Positions 34,845-46,200 of a DNA stretch of 64,000 nt are shown here, piece by piece. This DNA is from Cylicocyclus nassatus (lineage: Eukaryota; Nematoda; Chromadorea; Rhabditida; Strongylidae). The DNA lies in NCBI GenBank assembly GCA_958299035.1, contig CATQJL010000316.1, positions 31,127,441 through 31,191,440 on the forward strand, written 5' to 3'. Both the position numbers and the translations under genes were made by a program. Position 1 is the first letter of the stretch; each line of letters starts with the position of its first letter. A model generated the notes under the pieces. That model did not search any database. It saw nothing but the letters and a program-made list of their open reading frames with translations, and was not told the origin of the DNA.

Positions 34845-36698
34845 ATACCCTTTCTTCGTTGTTCTTGATCCAGCAAATTGTATGGCAAATTGGAGCTCTT
34901 TATCTCTACTTTTACGCTGACAGCGTCCAAAAATTCCATTTTTTGGTTTGAACGGGAAATTTAACAAAGCCATGTTTTCGATAGTCTCGTGTTTTCTTTT
35001 AGTTCAACTCTTTTCATGCAGTTTTTTGTGCGTTCGATAGATCTTGCTTCTTTCTGTAATGAAAACAAGTCCCGAAGCTTACTTCTTCTATTATAGCGGA
35101 TTATTTCAGTGAAAAATAGTAATTTCTTACCTTTTCTCCTTCAGTAAAGAGTTTTTCCAATCTTGGACGATTTTTGCTCAGAATAATAAGCGCAACAATC
35201 CAGACAATGTCCCAGCGAACAGGAACGACAATGCGGGGGGTGAAAATTTAAGGAGCACGTTGGAGACAAGATTGGCTTTGAGGTTCATTTTGACTTATGT
35301 AGTAAAAACAAAAATTTACATTTTTGCAACTAATTCTTTTGTTTATCGTCTTCTGGATATTCACCGCTTTCGAGACATGATTGTTAAAACAATAAAATAA
35401 AGAAATTAGCTTTTCCTCGTTTTTCCTTCGTGTTTTGCATTGCATGGTACTGAAGCCGAGACCTGCCATTCGAACTGCCGGCGAACGGAATTTCAAACTC
35501 ATGACAGCATTTTTACCCTCTTTTCAAGAGTTTTGTTTTGCTTTTGCTATTTTCGCATTATTTTCTTCAATTTTCTATAAATAACCTTTACTTTTCATGA
35601 TTAGCAGATATGCAAACAACACTGTTGAGGCCGTACCTCTAGAGTACGAAGGCATGATTGCAGCTACGCATCTGATGATCATGCTCGCTGTTAACGCTCA
35701 TTCGAATAGACAACGAGACCGTTTTAGATCAGACTTATCTGACCAGAGGGACAGTACTTTTTGCGCACCCTATAGAGACGACATCTCATTGCTTTAAAAA
35801 CTTACGGAAAAACCCTGCGTTTTTCTCAGTTTTCCTCAACATTGTTTTTGTATTCAGACGCTGACGGAGACTTTCCACTAGAAAGTTGCTGAAGACCATC
35901 AATTTTAGTAGCCATCTCTCAGCGAAGCCATAAATTTTGGATATTGTGGAAAGTAAACGTCTAGTTAATCCTCTACTCAACCTAGCATTTGTAGAAGATC
36001 TCTATAACGGTTTTCTGGTGTTTTCTCGTCTTTTTTGCGCAAACGGAAAATCTCGCTTCACTACCATCTCCCTTGCCATGCACTTGCCGGATCTTTAGTG
36101 GACTCGGGTAATTTTTTGAATTGTGCCATTAATTACATGAGTGGTAGGATTTAACGACAAAGTCTTTTTCGAATAATTGGAGAATGTATGAAATCCAGTA
36201 TGCACGTGTATTCCCAATGCGGGTGGAGGAGAGGGGAGAGGGGAAAAGTGAAGACTATCTATGTCTTGCTATTCTAAGACTGTATCCCTCATTTTCTACC
36301 CATTTTCGGAGGCTTTACTAACATGATATTCACCATCACAAATGACAGCGCGTTGCCATATAGAGTGAGTTTTATTGTTTTGCACAATTTTCTGGGGTTC
36401 TCAGGAATGTATTGCTCTTTTTCAAGTAATTTTTCCCTATTCGATGAAAAGTCGTAAAGTTGTGCTGGGGACCTAATAAGGCATAGTAAGTTTAAGGACT
36501 AGTAAGGTATAGTAAGTTTCAACTCAATTTAGGGGGAAATTATACTGACGGGAGTCCGCTTCGCAACGATTCGCGCCGCTTTGCAGTCTGCGTCACTTCA
36601 TTCTAATCTATCTCGACGGGCTAGTGGCGCTGCGGACGCGCTGCTCCACTAACGTATGTTTGAGCAGAAACAAATGTAAGCTATGGCAGGCACCAGAC
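34845..36698. other. Unassigned sequence
   Basis: A + strand stretch at 35600-35770 (YEGMIAATHLMIMLAVN) is protein-like and preceded by a possible acceptor (CATGATTAG), but no partner exon could be found, so no gene is called. Confidence 0.3.
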
Positions 36699-36795
36699 TT
36701 ATTCGGTCCAACGGGGTTCGCCCTGCTCTACCGGTTCGCTATTTGTCAATTTATTTGACAATAGCGAAAGAGTAGACCGCACAAACGGAATAAAC
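36699..36795. mobile_element. Small hairpin element
   Basis: Inverted halves meet at TTGTCAATTTATTTGACAA; flanking CGCTATTTG/CAATAGCG and CTCTACCGG/AGAGTAGACC pair imperfectly. Confidence 0.45.
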
Positions 36796-37403
36796 CGCTT
36801 GAGTTTGGCTTTTGACTAAGGAGCCCTACGAATCTTCGATAAACCGCTGTTTGCTAGCCAAATCTTCGGAAAACCCAAACCGTATGCTATCCTTCCAATA
36901 GAAAACATGCTCAAACTGCCGCATTAGATCGCACAACTCAGTTTTGATTGGCAGTGAAAAATAAATGATTTTAAAATGCGGCAATTCTCTGGGCAAGGAT
37001 TCACACAAAACAGTGAAAATTTAAGTTATACGGCAATGCGCTTTCCATTGTACTAATCTATTGGGATAGTAGAGCACCCGAAAGATAAGTAGAAAACGAG
37101 GGACACAGAATCTAAAACAGTGAGATATAAATCTCAACACAGCTCCAGCGTGGACGCGCTTGCATACGGGCCTAAGTGCACGGCATGAAGTGTTTAGGAA
37201 AAAGCGCGGATGCAAGAATGCTGCCGGATTGCTTGGTCGGAACTTTGCCTTCAAAATTTGATCGTCCTAGTTGCCTCTTTTTCGAGTTTTAGTGAAAATA
37301 CACAAATTCTCCGCTATATCCCCCTGGTCCACAGATTTGTTGGATTTCAAAGTCATAAGCAGCTGTAGAGAGCCTAGTGAAGAAATTTTCTGGGTTAAAG
37401 TTG

Positions 37404-37487
37404 GGCCAGACTGCGCGGCGTGCGCGGCATACGTCACATATCTTTATGCACATGGGCGTACGCTGCGTACGTCGCGTAGTCTGGCCA
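37404..37487. mobile_element. Small hairpin element, 84 bp
   Basis: GGCCAGACTGCGCGGCG at the left is answered by CGTCGCGTAGTCTGGCC at the right, with imperfect pairing inward. The 167-codon frame crossing it is therefore not taken as a gene. Confidence 0.5.
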
Positions 37488-39519
37488 ACCCTTACTTAGT
37501 GCTTTCTATCGCAACTGCTCACGCATGTGCGCCCCTGCCTAATACCAACACGTTTTTCAAACGCTTGCGCAACGCTAGTCTAGCTGGGAGTGCTTTAGTA
37601 TGGATGGGTTTAGCCATGTGTCAAAGGTTGGCATATGTTGCTATAGCCTTCATGTCTGAAGTAAAAAGTCTATTTTCCTGCAACCCCAATGTATATGTCG
37701 CTACATTGACCTGCACTGTGTGCCCTACACAGCATGAACTTGATATTTGGTTTGACAGCCTCAGCGTCTATTAGCCTGATATCAAATTTACTCGCCAAAA
37801 GCCCAATATAAATTGCCTTTCCCAATTTGAAAGTGTATTTGGCTAAAGACGTATAGGTTTAGATGGTTAAAAAGGTTCAGCATATTCACGCAGCATTGAG
37901 ACTTCTGTTATTAGTAACATGTTCAAAACTGCTAGAAAGGTTTCCTCCGGCCTACAGGAACAAAAAGCTCCCTGGAGTTGGCTTGTCGCACTCGGATTTT
38001 GGATGGATACGCACATTTGGATAATATGGGCATATGGGCATCCGCGCCTCCAAAATTAGCTAGGGTTGTGGGCATCCCACCCGCCAACCAAATGCAGCTG
38101 GCACGCGCGCCTATGACAGCGTTTGCACACTGCGTGGTATATCCATAGGGTAGGGAGAACTTGTAAAGGCGGGCGTATCACTCTTGGATGGACTTGCCAA
38201 AGGTTGATCATCGACCTCTTGGGGTGCTTAAAGCAAGCTCTGCCAAAGCAACCGTTTGGTGCTGCTGTCACTCTTTTTCACAATCCCCCAACTATAGCAC
38301 GCAAAGCACTCAAAAAGTTATGTCTTTGTTTACAAAATTGTAAACTGAATATAAGGGAAGAACGCATTGCATTGGACGCATCGCATTGCATTCAGACGAG
38401 GGGCATTGTCTAACTTTTGTGGATTTTAATCTATCTGGGCCACGTCAAACGCGACCAGTGATTAGCAACGACATCATCGGCACAGCTTTGCTTGATGGTC
38501 ACCATCTTTCATCCGCAATGCTATAAGGTGAGCGCTGACCTTCAACATCTCGTTTTTTTGGCTCCGTTGGCTCCTGAGTTTGTACCAACACGGTGAATTA
38601 AGCATCTAAAAGATAGATTACAAAAATCTTCGATACAGGCTCTGAAGAAGGCGGAGACGAATATACCAAAATGTTTCATTTGATCCTGCGGTCTTAATCG
38701 AAAAACTCTCATTCTCCATTTGCTGGATACAGATTAGTGCTGTTAGTCATTACACTAAAAGACCGGGATTGGCGATACATTAGGCTCTACGTTGCAATTA
38801 CTTCTAACATAGTTTCTTGCAACACCGGGCAGTTGACTTTTAGTGCGACGTACGAAAGAATAAGTAATCTAAAGTTTAAGTTTTGTTATTTGGATAGGAA
38901 ACACTGTACAATTAATGTAAAGCCGAAGGAAATATAGTTTTTATTATAACTTTTTGCTCCACCTATTCCTGCATTAGTCTAACTGAATGTCAGTGAAAAA
39001 CCGTTTAAACGTGAATGCCGCCTATTTAGAATAAAGGAAAATTCGTAGTTTAGGCAGTAATGCGTCATAGCATGAAGTAGGAAACAATACCTTCTTTGAG
39101 ACTTTCAACTGTATAATCGGCACCCAGGTTCGTGTGGAAGCAAGTTGTTGATTTTCCCTAATTGTTGTATAAACTCGTTAAACCCCCGTTACAGCTTGTT
39201 TTTCGTACTTTCATTGATTTAGCTTTATAATCAGGGTGTGCCTGCAACCCGCCTCTATGCTGATCTAGAAGCCTATCATAGATATTTTGCAGTATTGTGG
39301 ATTTTTTGACAAGTTAATCCGCAAGCCATAGATTCTAGCCCATCAAGTAAGTAAAATGTCTATTTATTTTCTCAGAATGGCACCAAAAAGACTTGGTTGC
39401 GTAAATTGTCGATTTAACAAGGCTTTACTGGCAAGATCGGACCGCCGCTGGTGAGATACAAAAACGCTCGGCTTATAATCTTTAGTTCAAGCCCTCTGTA
39501 ACTGAGTTCAAGTGGGCAT
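37488..39519. other. Unassigned sequence
   Basis: No gene recognised. Contains the second copy of the 34-kb dispersed repeat at about 39320-39430. Confidence 0.35.
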
Positions 39520-39664
39520 GATGAAGATAGAAGCTATCAAAAAGACTTTTGATTTTCATGGAGTTGCAATGACTTGAAACTTGCTCATCTCAAACTGATC
39601 AAAGCAGGTGAGCTCGCAGCTCATCCAAACATTTTCATATTCATCAAATTATCAATTGCTTTCA

Positions 39665-40747
39665 TCTTATATATAAAGCTGAATGTCTGTTTGTCTGTAT
39701 GTCTGTCTGTATGTCTGTCTGCCTGTATGTCTGTGTGTACGTATGTTCCGAATAGAAAATTCCATTTCTGAACCGATCCGGACCAAACTTGGCACACATA
39801 CACTATGGGCCCCGGCGGGTGTCATAGGCTACTTTTCGTCATCGATCGATATCGATCGATATCGATTTTATCGATTTTTATCGATTTTTTTGCTGAGTTC
39901 ACCTACGGGGCTAGGAGTTGGCACAGGGGGGAAGTGAGCATGGGGATTCCGAATACAATATTGGTTTTCAGGATTATCGATTACTTTTATCGATTTTATC
40001 GATTTTTTTGCAAAGTTTGAGCTACGGGGCTGGGAGTTGGCACAGGGGGGTAATCGAGCATGGGGATTCCGAATACAATATTGGTTTTCAGGATTATCGA
40101 TTACTTTTATCGATTTTATCGATTTTTTTGCAAAGTTTGAGCTACGGGGCTGGGAGTTCGCACAGGGGGGTAATCGAGCATGGGGATTCCGAATACAATA
40201 TTGGTTTTCAGGATTATCGATTACTTTTATCGATTTTATCGATTTTTTTGCAAAGTTTGAGCTAGGGGGCTGGGAGTTGGCACAGGGGGGTAATCGAGCA
40301 TGCTGATCATCCCCAAGGGGGGTGATCAGCATGCTCGAACACCCCTGTGCCAAATTCCAGCCCCCTAGCTCAAATTTTCAAAAAATCGATAAAATCGATA
40401 AAAGCAATGGACGATCTTGAAAACTAATATTGTATTCGTAATCTGCATGCTCGATTACCCTCTGTGCAAACTCCCAGCCCCGCAGGTCAAACTTTGCAAA
40501 AAAATCGATAAAATCGATAAAAGTAATGGACGATCCTGAAAACTAATATTGTATTCGGAATCATCATGCTCACTTCCCCCCTGTGCCAACTCCTAGCCCT
40601 GTAGGTGAACTCTGCCAAAAAATCGATAAAAATCGGTAAAATCGACATCGATCGATAACGAAAAGTGGACTGTGACACCCGCCGGGGCCCGAAGTGTATG
40701 TGTGCCAAGTTTGGTCCGGATACGGCGGAGCCGGGTAAGCCAGCTAG
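39665..40747 (+). mobile_element. Fold-back Helitron, copy 4
   Basis: The 5' end TCTTATATATAAAGCTG follows A (39664); the 3' end GCCGGGTAAGCCAGCTAG precedes T (40748). The left half runs through three tandem 120-bp units to about 40300. A palindromic centre follows, then the right half is the left half in reverse complement (GGGTGTC.. back to GGTCCGGAT), before a short 3' hairpin. The empty site in the neighbouring duplicate (40893|40894) confirms both ends. No Rep/helicase. Confidence 0.92.
39901..40302 (+). repeat. Tandem repeat, 120-bp unit, 3.3 copies
   Basis: Period exactly 120 bp (39901, 40021, 40141, partial at 40261). Units two and three differ at one base (40159); the first diverges only near its start. 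Near identity implies recent amplification. Long frames across this array are by-products of the repeat. Confidence 0.9.
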
Positions 40748-41441
40748 TAGCTTTGTAAAGCTTCTACTCAAATTTTACTGATTTTCAAGGAGTTGCAATA
40801 ATTTGAAACTTGCTCATCTCAAACTGATCAAAGCAGGTGAGCTCGCAGCTCATCCAAAAATTTTCATATTCATCAAATTATCAACTGCTTTCATAGCTCT
40901 GTAAAGCTTCTACTCAAATTTTACTAACAATGAGTATATGTCTTTACCTTTCGCCTTTGGTAAACATATAGCGCTTTTGCACAATGAAATTGACTTTCCC
41001 ATTTGCGAACTTTGAAGATAATATTAGCTGCGCATGCAATCCCGCCTACATCTGCACCAAACTTATAAACTGCGCAGAAAGTATAAGTCAATTGTAAAAT
41101 CGTGACGACGGAATTGACTGGTCTTTGCGCCCATAGGAGCACAAAACATTTACAAAAAGGCATCACCTCAAAGTTCAGCTTAGTCATTCGGCGTCTGGAT
41201 ACTATCACAATTGAGCAGAAATACCATTGGAGTGGAGACTTGGAGATTGGAATGGAGAGAAAAATGTGATTGCAGGATTAAATGCCCTATGTTCTAAAAT
41301 GGAAAAGCTGGAAACATCATAATCGAAGCTGAAGAAGTACAGGTCTATGCTTTGTTTTGTTGATTCAAGCAAATTATCATAGCTACATAATGGCTATAAA
41401 TTCTACCCGTTCATATCGCACGTATAACTTCAAATATAATA

Positions 41442-42388
41442 TTAGGTTGTCAAGAAAATAATGTCGTTTTTTATTTGCTTGCTTTAACAGAGCAACCAGA
41501 CTCAATCCAACAAAGGGTAATGGGTACTGTTCGATAGAGCAAAGCAAGCTCTACAAGACGGCGTTCATAATCTTGCGCCAAGCTCGATCCAGGGAATGTT
41601 CGAACTCAAAATCTGAAGATATCCAAATGCCCAAAAAATCGAAAAAAATCAGATCTTCGTCCAAATAATTTCTACGGACCTCCCACTCGCACACGTCAAT
41701 AATTTCGATATATGGTATCCATATGTGCAGTTGCTGTATTTTTTCCTTGACTACAAACTGAGAAAACAAAAATTTTCGTGTTTTTCTAAAAGCAATGCTG
41801 AGCCGTTCTTGCATATGTGATTCTATACTACAAGCCTAGGTAAGTATAACTGCAGATTTTCAGCCCATTCCGAGCAGTAGTTTTCGAGAAATATCGGAAT
41901 CAGCTTTCTTCTTTTCAGTTTCAGTGCTAAAAGCAACATTTCTCGAAAAGTACCGTTCGAAATAGGCTGAAAATTTACAGTCATGCTCACCTAGGCTTGT
42001 AGTATAGAACCACATATGCAAAAACGGCTCAGCATTGCTCTGAGAAAATCAGGAAAATTTTTGTTTTCTCAATTTCTAGTCAAGGAAAAAATACGGCAAT
42101 CGCACATATGGATATCAGATATCGATAGTATTGATGTGAGCGAGTGGGAGGTCCGTAGAAATTATTTGGACGGAGATCTGATTTTTTTCGATTTTTTGAG
42201 CATTTGGAAATCTTTAGATTTTGAGTTCGAACTCTCCGTGGATAAAGCTTGGCGCAAACTCATGAGCGCCATCTTGTAGAGCTTGCTTCGCTCTATCGAA
42301 CAGTACCCATTACCCTTTGTTAGGTTGAGTCTGGTTGCTCTGTTAAAGCAAGCAAATAAAAAAAGACATTATTTTCTTGACAACCTAA
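41442..42388. mobile_element. Mariner-type fold-back MITE, 947 bp
   Basis: Ends TTAGGTTGTCAAGAAAATAA in both orientations, flanked by TA. Inverted arms of about 380 bp carry matching 87-codon frames in opposite directions (WEVRRNYLD shared), which reflects the arm duplication. Contains the TAGAGCAAAGCAAGCTCTA motif in each arm. Confidence 0.85.
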
Positions 42389-43093
42389 TATTTTAGTAAT
42401 TTTGAAAGTAATTGTAAGCTCTCATCAGAACGAGAAAACAGTTAAGTGCTAGAAATGGTATAGAACACACTTTTATACTTATATGATTCTTTTCTTTTAA
42501 TTCACGCATATAAAGAATGAAAGGAATGTTGTGTGACAATTTAATCGTAAGCTTAAACTTCAGAGGAATAGAATGTCCTGACATTCCAACGAGACAACAG
42601 ATATAATCTTCGGATAATGTCTCAACTAAATGTCCATTTTAATATGGGAAGACACACTTATAAAAAATGATTTTTCAATCTTAGATTTTACGACATAAGT
42701 GGCCATGCTCAAAAGTTAGTAGTTACGCGATGTTTGTCGACCGTTACTGCATCCAAAACGTTGCCTTCGTTCAGCTTTATATTCATATGTAAATCAGCTC
42801 GTCCTTGGAACGAGAAGAAACTTAGCAAATTAAATTCGTTAAGCATCAGTCTTCCCCTCCAACGTCGTCTCACTTCTGCAGAAAATGGGCGTACAAAATA
42901 ACAGTGCAAGAACATCAATTCTAGCTATGTAGTTATTAAAAAACGCTCTTATGTGGTCTTTCTGCAAGGCTACATTCTGCCTCACCTCTCTAACTTCACA
43001 GACGCCCTTTCCTTCTTTTTCTTGTTCTCAATTTGCATTTGTAAGACTTTTAACTTGATGTTTTGATCATAACCAAGCCAAGTATTTTGTAGG
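42389..43093. other. Upstream region of the srt-like gene
   Basis: No TATA-like or other defined promoter element recognised. TATTTTGTAG ends at 43092, one base before the ATG, and could be a trans-splice acceptor; this is inference. Confidence 0.3.
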
Positions 43094-43240
43094 ATGCAGG
43101 TGTTCTACGTGCACTTGCCATGGGAAATCAATGAAACGGAATACAACTGCAGCATTCGTTCCCAATCCGAGTGGCGAAGCAGAGGATCAGTAAATCCCTA
43201 TCAAGGAGTCTATTTTATGACGGCTGGAACTATACTTGCG
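43094..43240 (+). CDS. srt-like gene exon 1 (residues 1-49)
   Basis: Starts at ATG 43094 and ends GCG|GTAGAT. Encodes the extracellular N-terminus (INETEYNCS, SEWRSRG) and the start of TM1 (YFMTAGTILA). Phase 0 junction joins VLYVLSLFGM in exon 2. The short length before YNC is normal for srt. Confidence 0.85.
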
Positions 43241-46200
43241 GTAGATAATGCTTCTTAGTTATTTTCCGAACGTTAACCAGAATTCGTGATTGAAAAACGA
43301 AATCGTACGATAAACGACAACGATACGGAAACGGCGATCTGTAGCTATCGTTGCTGTTCTTATGTTAGGCAAGAGTGGCATATGGGCAAGCTGTGCATCA
43401 TTTTTATGTGTAGAAATGAAGAGGATACTTTTGAATTTCCTTATGTCGCTTCTGAGCAGACGACAAGATTAGCCATTCAGATGGCCGAAAACATGAACGT
43501 TAGGGCTGGAGGCAGCCTTTACTCATATGCCGACTTTTGCAGTGGCACAATGAAATGATATAACGTGATCTCTCTTGAGACCATATCGAATCTTGCTTAC
43601 CTGAGAGTCGAGAGTACCTACAAAAAATACAAGCTAATGTAGCAATGCTGAATCGCGGAACTACCGAAATGGCGCAGGGTATTACCGAAGTGTCCTTATA
43701 ATAGCTAAGATGGTACTCGGCTTTGCTCGGTCCTGTTAACGTAACATGTTGGAACTTACCACGGCCTGCTTCTGTAAAACATTTCGTTCCTATTCCACTT
43801 CGATGTGCGACCTCCTCGTCCCCACGTATTTGACAGGCATGCTCACTTAGCCTCCTGTATCAAATTCCGACGCACCAGTTTCGAGTTTGCAAATCATTCA
43901 TGGAGTACTTGACAATGCTAGAACACTACTATTTTTATCGTAGTTAGCACGCTTACTCGTCCCACCCCCCCCTCTCATTGTGCCAACTCTCAGCCCTACC
44001 TCAAAATTCGCTCCTCCCTCCATTCTTCCCTCGAACATCCGTAGCGAAGTGTACGTGTGCAAAGTTTGACTAGGATCGGACTGGAATGAGAATTTATAAT
44101 CGAACACACGCACAGACATACCTACATACATACAGGGTGTCCCAAAAGTAAGTACACACTTTTCAATTGCCAGTATCTCTCTTCTCATTGTGTCATTTTC
44201 CGCCATTTAAGTGCCATTCTTTAGAGGAGGCTTCAACTTAGACTTATAGTATTGAGGGAATCACCGTTCGTTCTTCATTACTGTAGGATTACGATAGGAA
44301 CTTCGACAAGGATTTTAGGCCATTAGAGGCCATATTGTGCCTCCGAACAAAACCAAGCAAGACAAAAACTCTTACACTATGGTAATGAAAGCGGCTGATT
44401 TTCTATATGAAACTTCTACCTTACTGTGATGCTTCTTTCCAAAGTTATCCCAGGTAAACAGTAATAACGAAATTCCCAGTATTTGTCAGAAATGTGATTA
44501 CACCGTCAAAAAAGCTGTAAACACTCATAAAAAGTTGTGTAGTGGAATCAGCGTGCGCGAAAATCCTAGTAAACGATTATTCAGTTTTTTTGAAAAAAAA
44601 ATTGTCGGATGGCATATTTCACGATGGTTCCACATGCTGGATGTTTTTACCGTAATCCTACAGTAATGAAGAGCAATCGATGATTCAATCGATACATTAA
44701 ATCTAAGATGAAGCCTCCTCTACAGAATGGCACTTAGAGAGCGGAAAAAGACACAATGGGAAGAGAGATATTAACGATTGAAGAGTATGTACTTACTTTT
44801 GGGACACCCTGTATATGCATACATGTCGTCTAGTCGTTGACAGCACGACTAGACATCACTGCGGAGCTCCCGATTGCACTTGCCCTAGTACAAATTGTCA
44901 TCGTATAAGCCGTGCTCTCGTCGTGCTCTCGCAATATTTTAGTCGCGTCGCCCGTGGTTTGCAACGATTAAGCAGTCCGTGCGAGCAACGATGTCACGAT
45001 CGTCAACAGCCAGTAAAGATTCTGATTTACATAAAATTCAAAAAGTGTTTCACGTTAGTGGCTCGGGTAAGTTTTTTCAAATTACGCGTGCAGACTTTAC
45101 AGTAATTGCGAGAACTGTGGACGGAGAAGAAATTACATGGAAGTAAAAAAAGTTCAAAATTCTCAAAATTTTGTCTTCGTAATTGAACATCGTCACTATT
45201 ACTGTTTGAAAATGTGCATTCGTTTCTTGAGAATACTCAGAAATACTATGTTAAAAGTTCTGTTCGATTTCGAATTTTTTAACTCAAATTGTCATAAGTT
45301 TGATTGGATTAATTGTTTTCGGGTTATCTTACATTCTTTGTGATCAAGTTTTGATACCACAGGGACAGCGTTCCTCATAATTAAGGCAGCCAAGAGAGAA
45401 ACGAATATTTGAAACTTTCTACGAGTTTTTCTCCAAAACCGTCCACTTTGACACAGCAATGCTCTCAAACGCGATATGACGGACATATCTACTTGTCATC
45501 ATTGTAAAGCTTAAGATCCGTAGAGTACTTTTTGACCGATGCGAATTCATGTATTCGTTGTGGCACAAAAAATTTTGTGAGAGAAGAACAAAAGCCGTTT
45601 TTTTTAACTCGTCTGGCGCATGCCGAAACATGCTTCCTTTCAATCATTTGATTGTTTTTTTTACATGACGCAAACGAAAAGGGCTAACCAAAGGTTGGGC
45701 CCTGGTCGTCCTTAGTTTACTCTAACGTATACAGTCCTGCTGTCACTGATTTCTATGCGTAATTTTCTTGCGCTTGTATATTGGCTAAGGAAGGCTTTCA
45801 CCATTTGACAATATAATTGTCAATCAAGAAAGTTCTGCTCTTGAAATAGAAAAGTGCATCTCCTAGCCCTTTGATTGTTTTTTCACTTCACATTTTATAA
45901 ATAACTTTATTGGCAGATAGTGGAGATTTCTTGCAAATGCAACTTTCTTGAATATTGCTGAAATGTGGCACCCTGCATGCTTAGGCAAAAATGCAGAACA
46001 ATGAGAATCTTCACCAAGATTAGTAAGCATCGGAAAGAGCAAGAAGAGAGCTTTCTACTAATATAGACACCGGCTCATTTTATATGCAAAATTCAAGGGA
46101 ACTCTGCATCAAACATAAAGCAACAATATGAAGTCGAACAATCGGAAAGAAATTTCGGAACAGCCTAGTATTTGAAAATTATTCTAGAGGCTGACTAATT

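Larger units (their letters stand above)
39520..40925. repeat. Tandem duplication of about 0.17 kb, one copy split by a Helitron
   Basis: CTTGCTCATCTCAAACTGAT, GGTGAGCTCGCAGCTCATCC and TCATCAAATTATCAA occur just before the Helitron (to 39664) and again at about 40808-40893. GTAAAGCTTCTACTCAAATT follows both the filled site (40752) and the empty site (40901). Confidence 0.85.

Noticed and set aside
35150..35260. Minus-strand membrane-like exon (DIVWIVALIILSKNRPRLEKL) ending at a GTAAGA donor
   Set aside because: There is no AG acceptor between the in-frame stop and the segment, and no partner exon was found.
37271..37774. A 167-codon + strand frame, one of the longest in the window
   Set aside because: It crosses a hairpin element, lacks recognisable domains and has no supporting splice or codon pattern.
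39901..40302. Regular repeats suggestive of a CRISPR array
   Set aside because: Units are contiguous 120-bp tandem copies without unique spacers, inside a Helitron of a eukaryotic genome.
39868..40353. A 161-codon minus-strand frame with three near-identical protein repeats, and overlapping + frames
   Set aside because: The period equals the 120-bp DNA repeat of the Helitron (40 codons), so open frames arise automatically in several phases; no family resemblance.
41551..42279. Two similar 87-codon frames facing each other
   Set aside because: They are the inverted arms of one MITE; similarity follows from the inverted repeat, not from two genes.
42709..42918. Minus-strand last exon of a GPCR (VRRRWRGRLMLNEFN after a TTCTGCAG acceptor)
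   Set aside because: No transmembrane exons were found upstream on the minus strand before the + strand srt-like gene begins.
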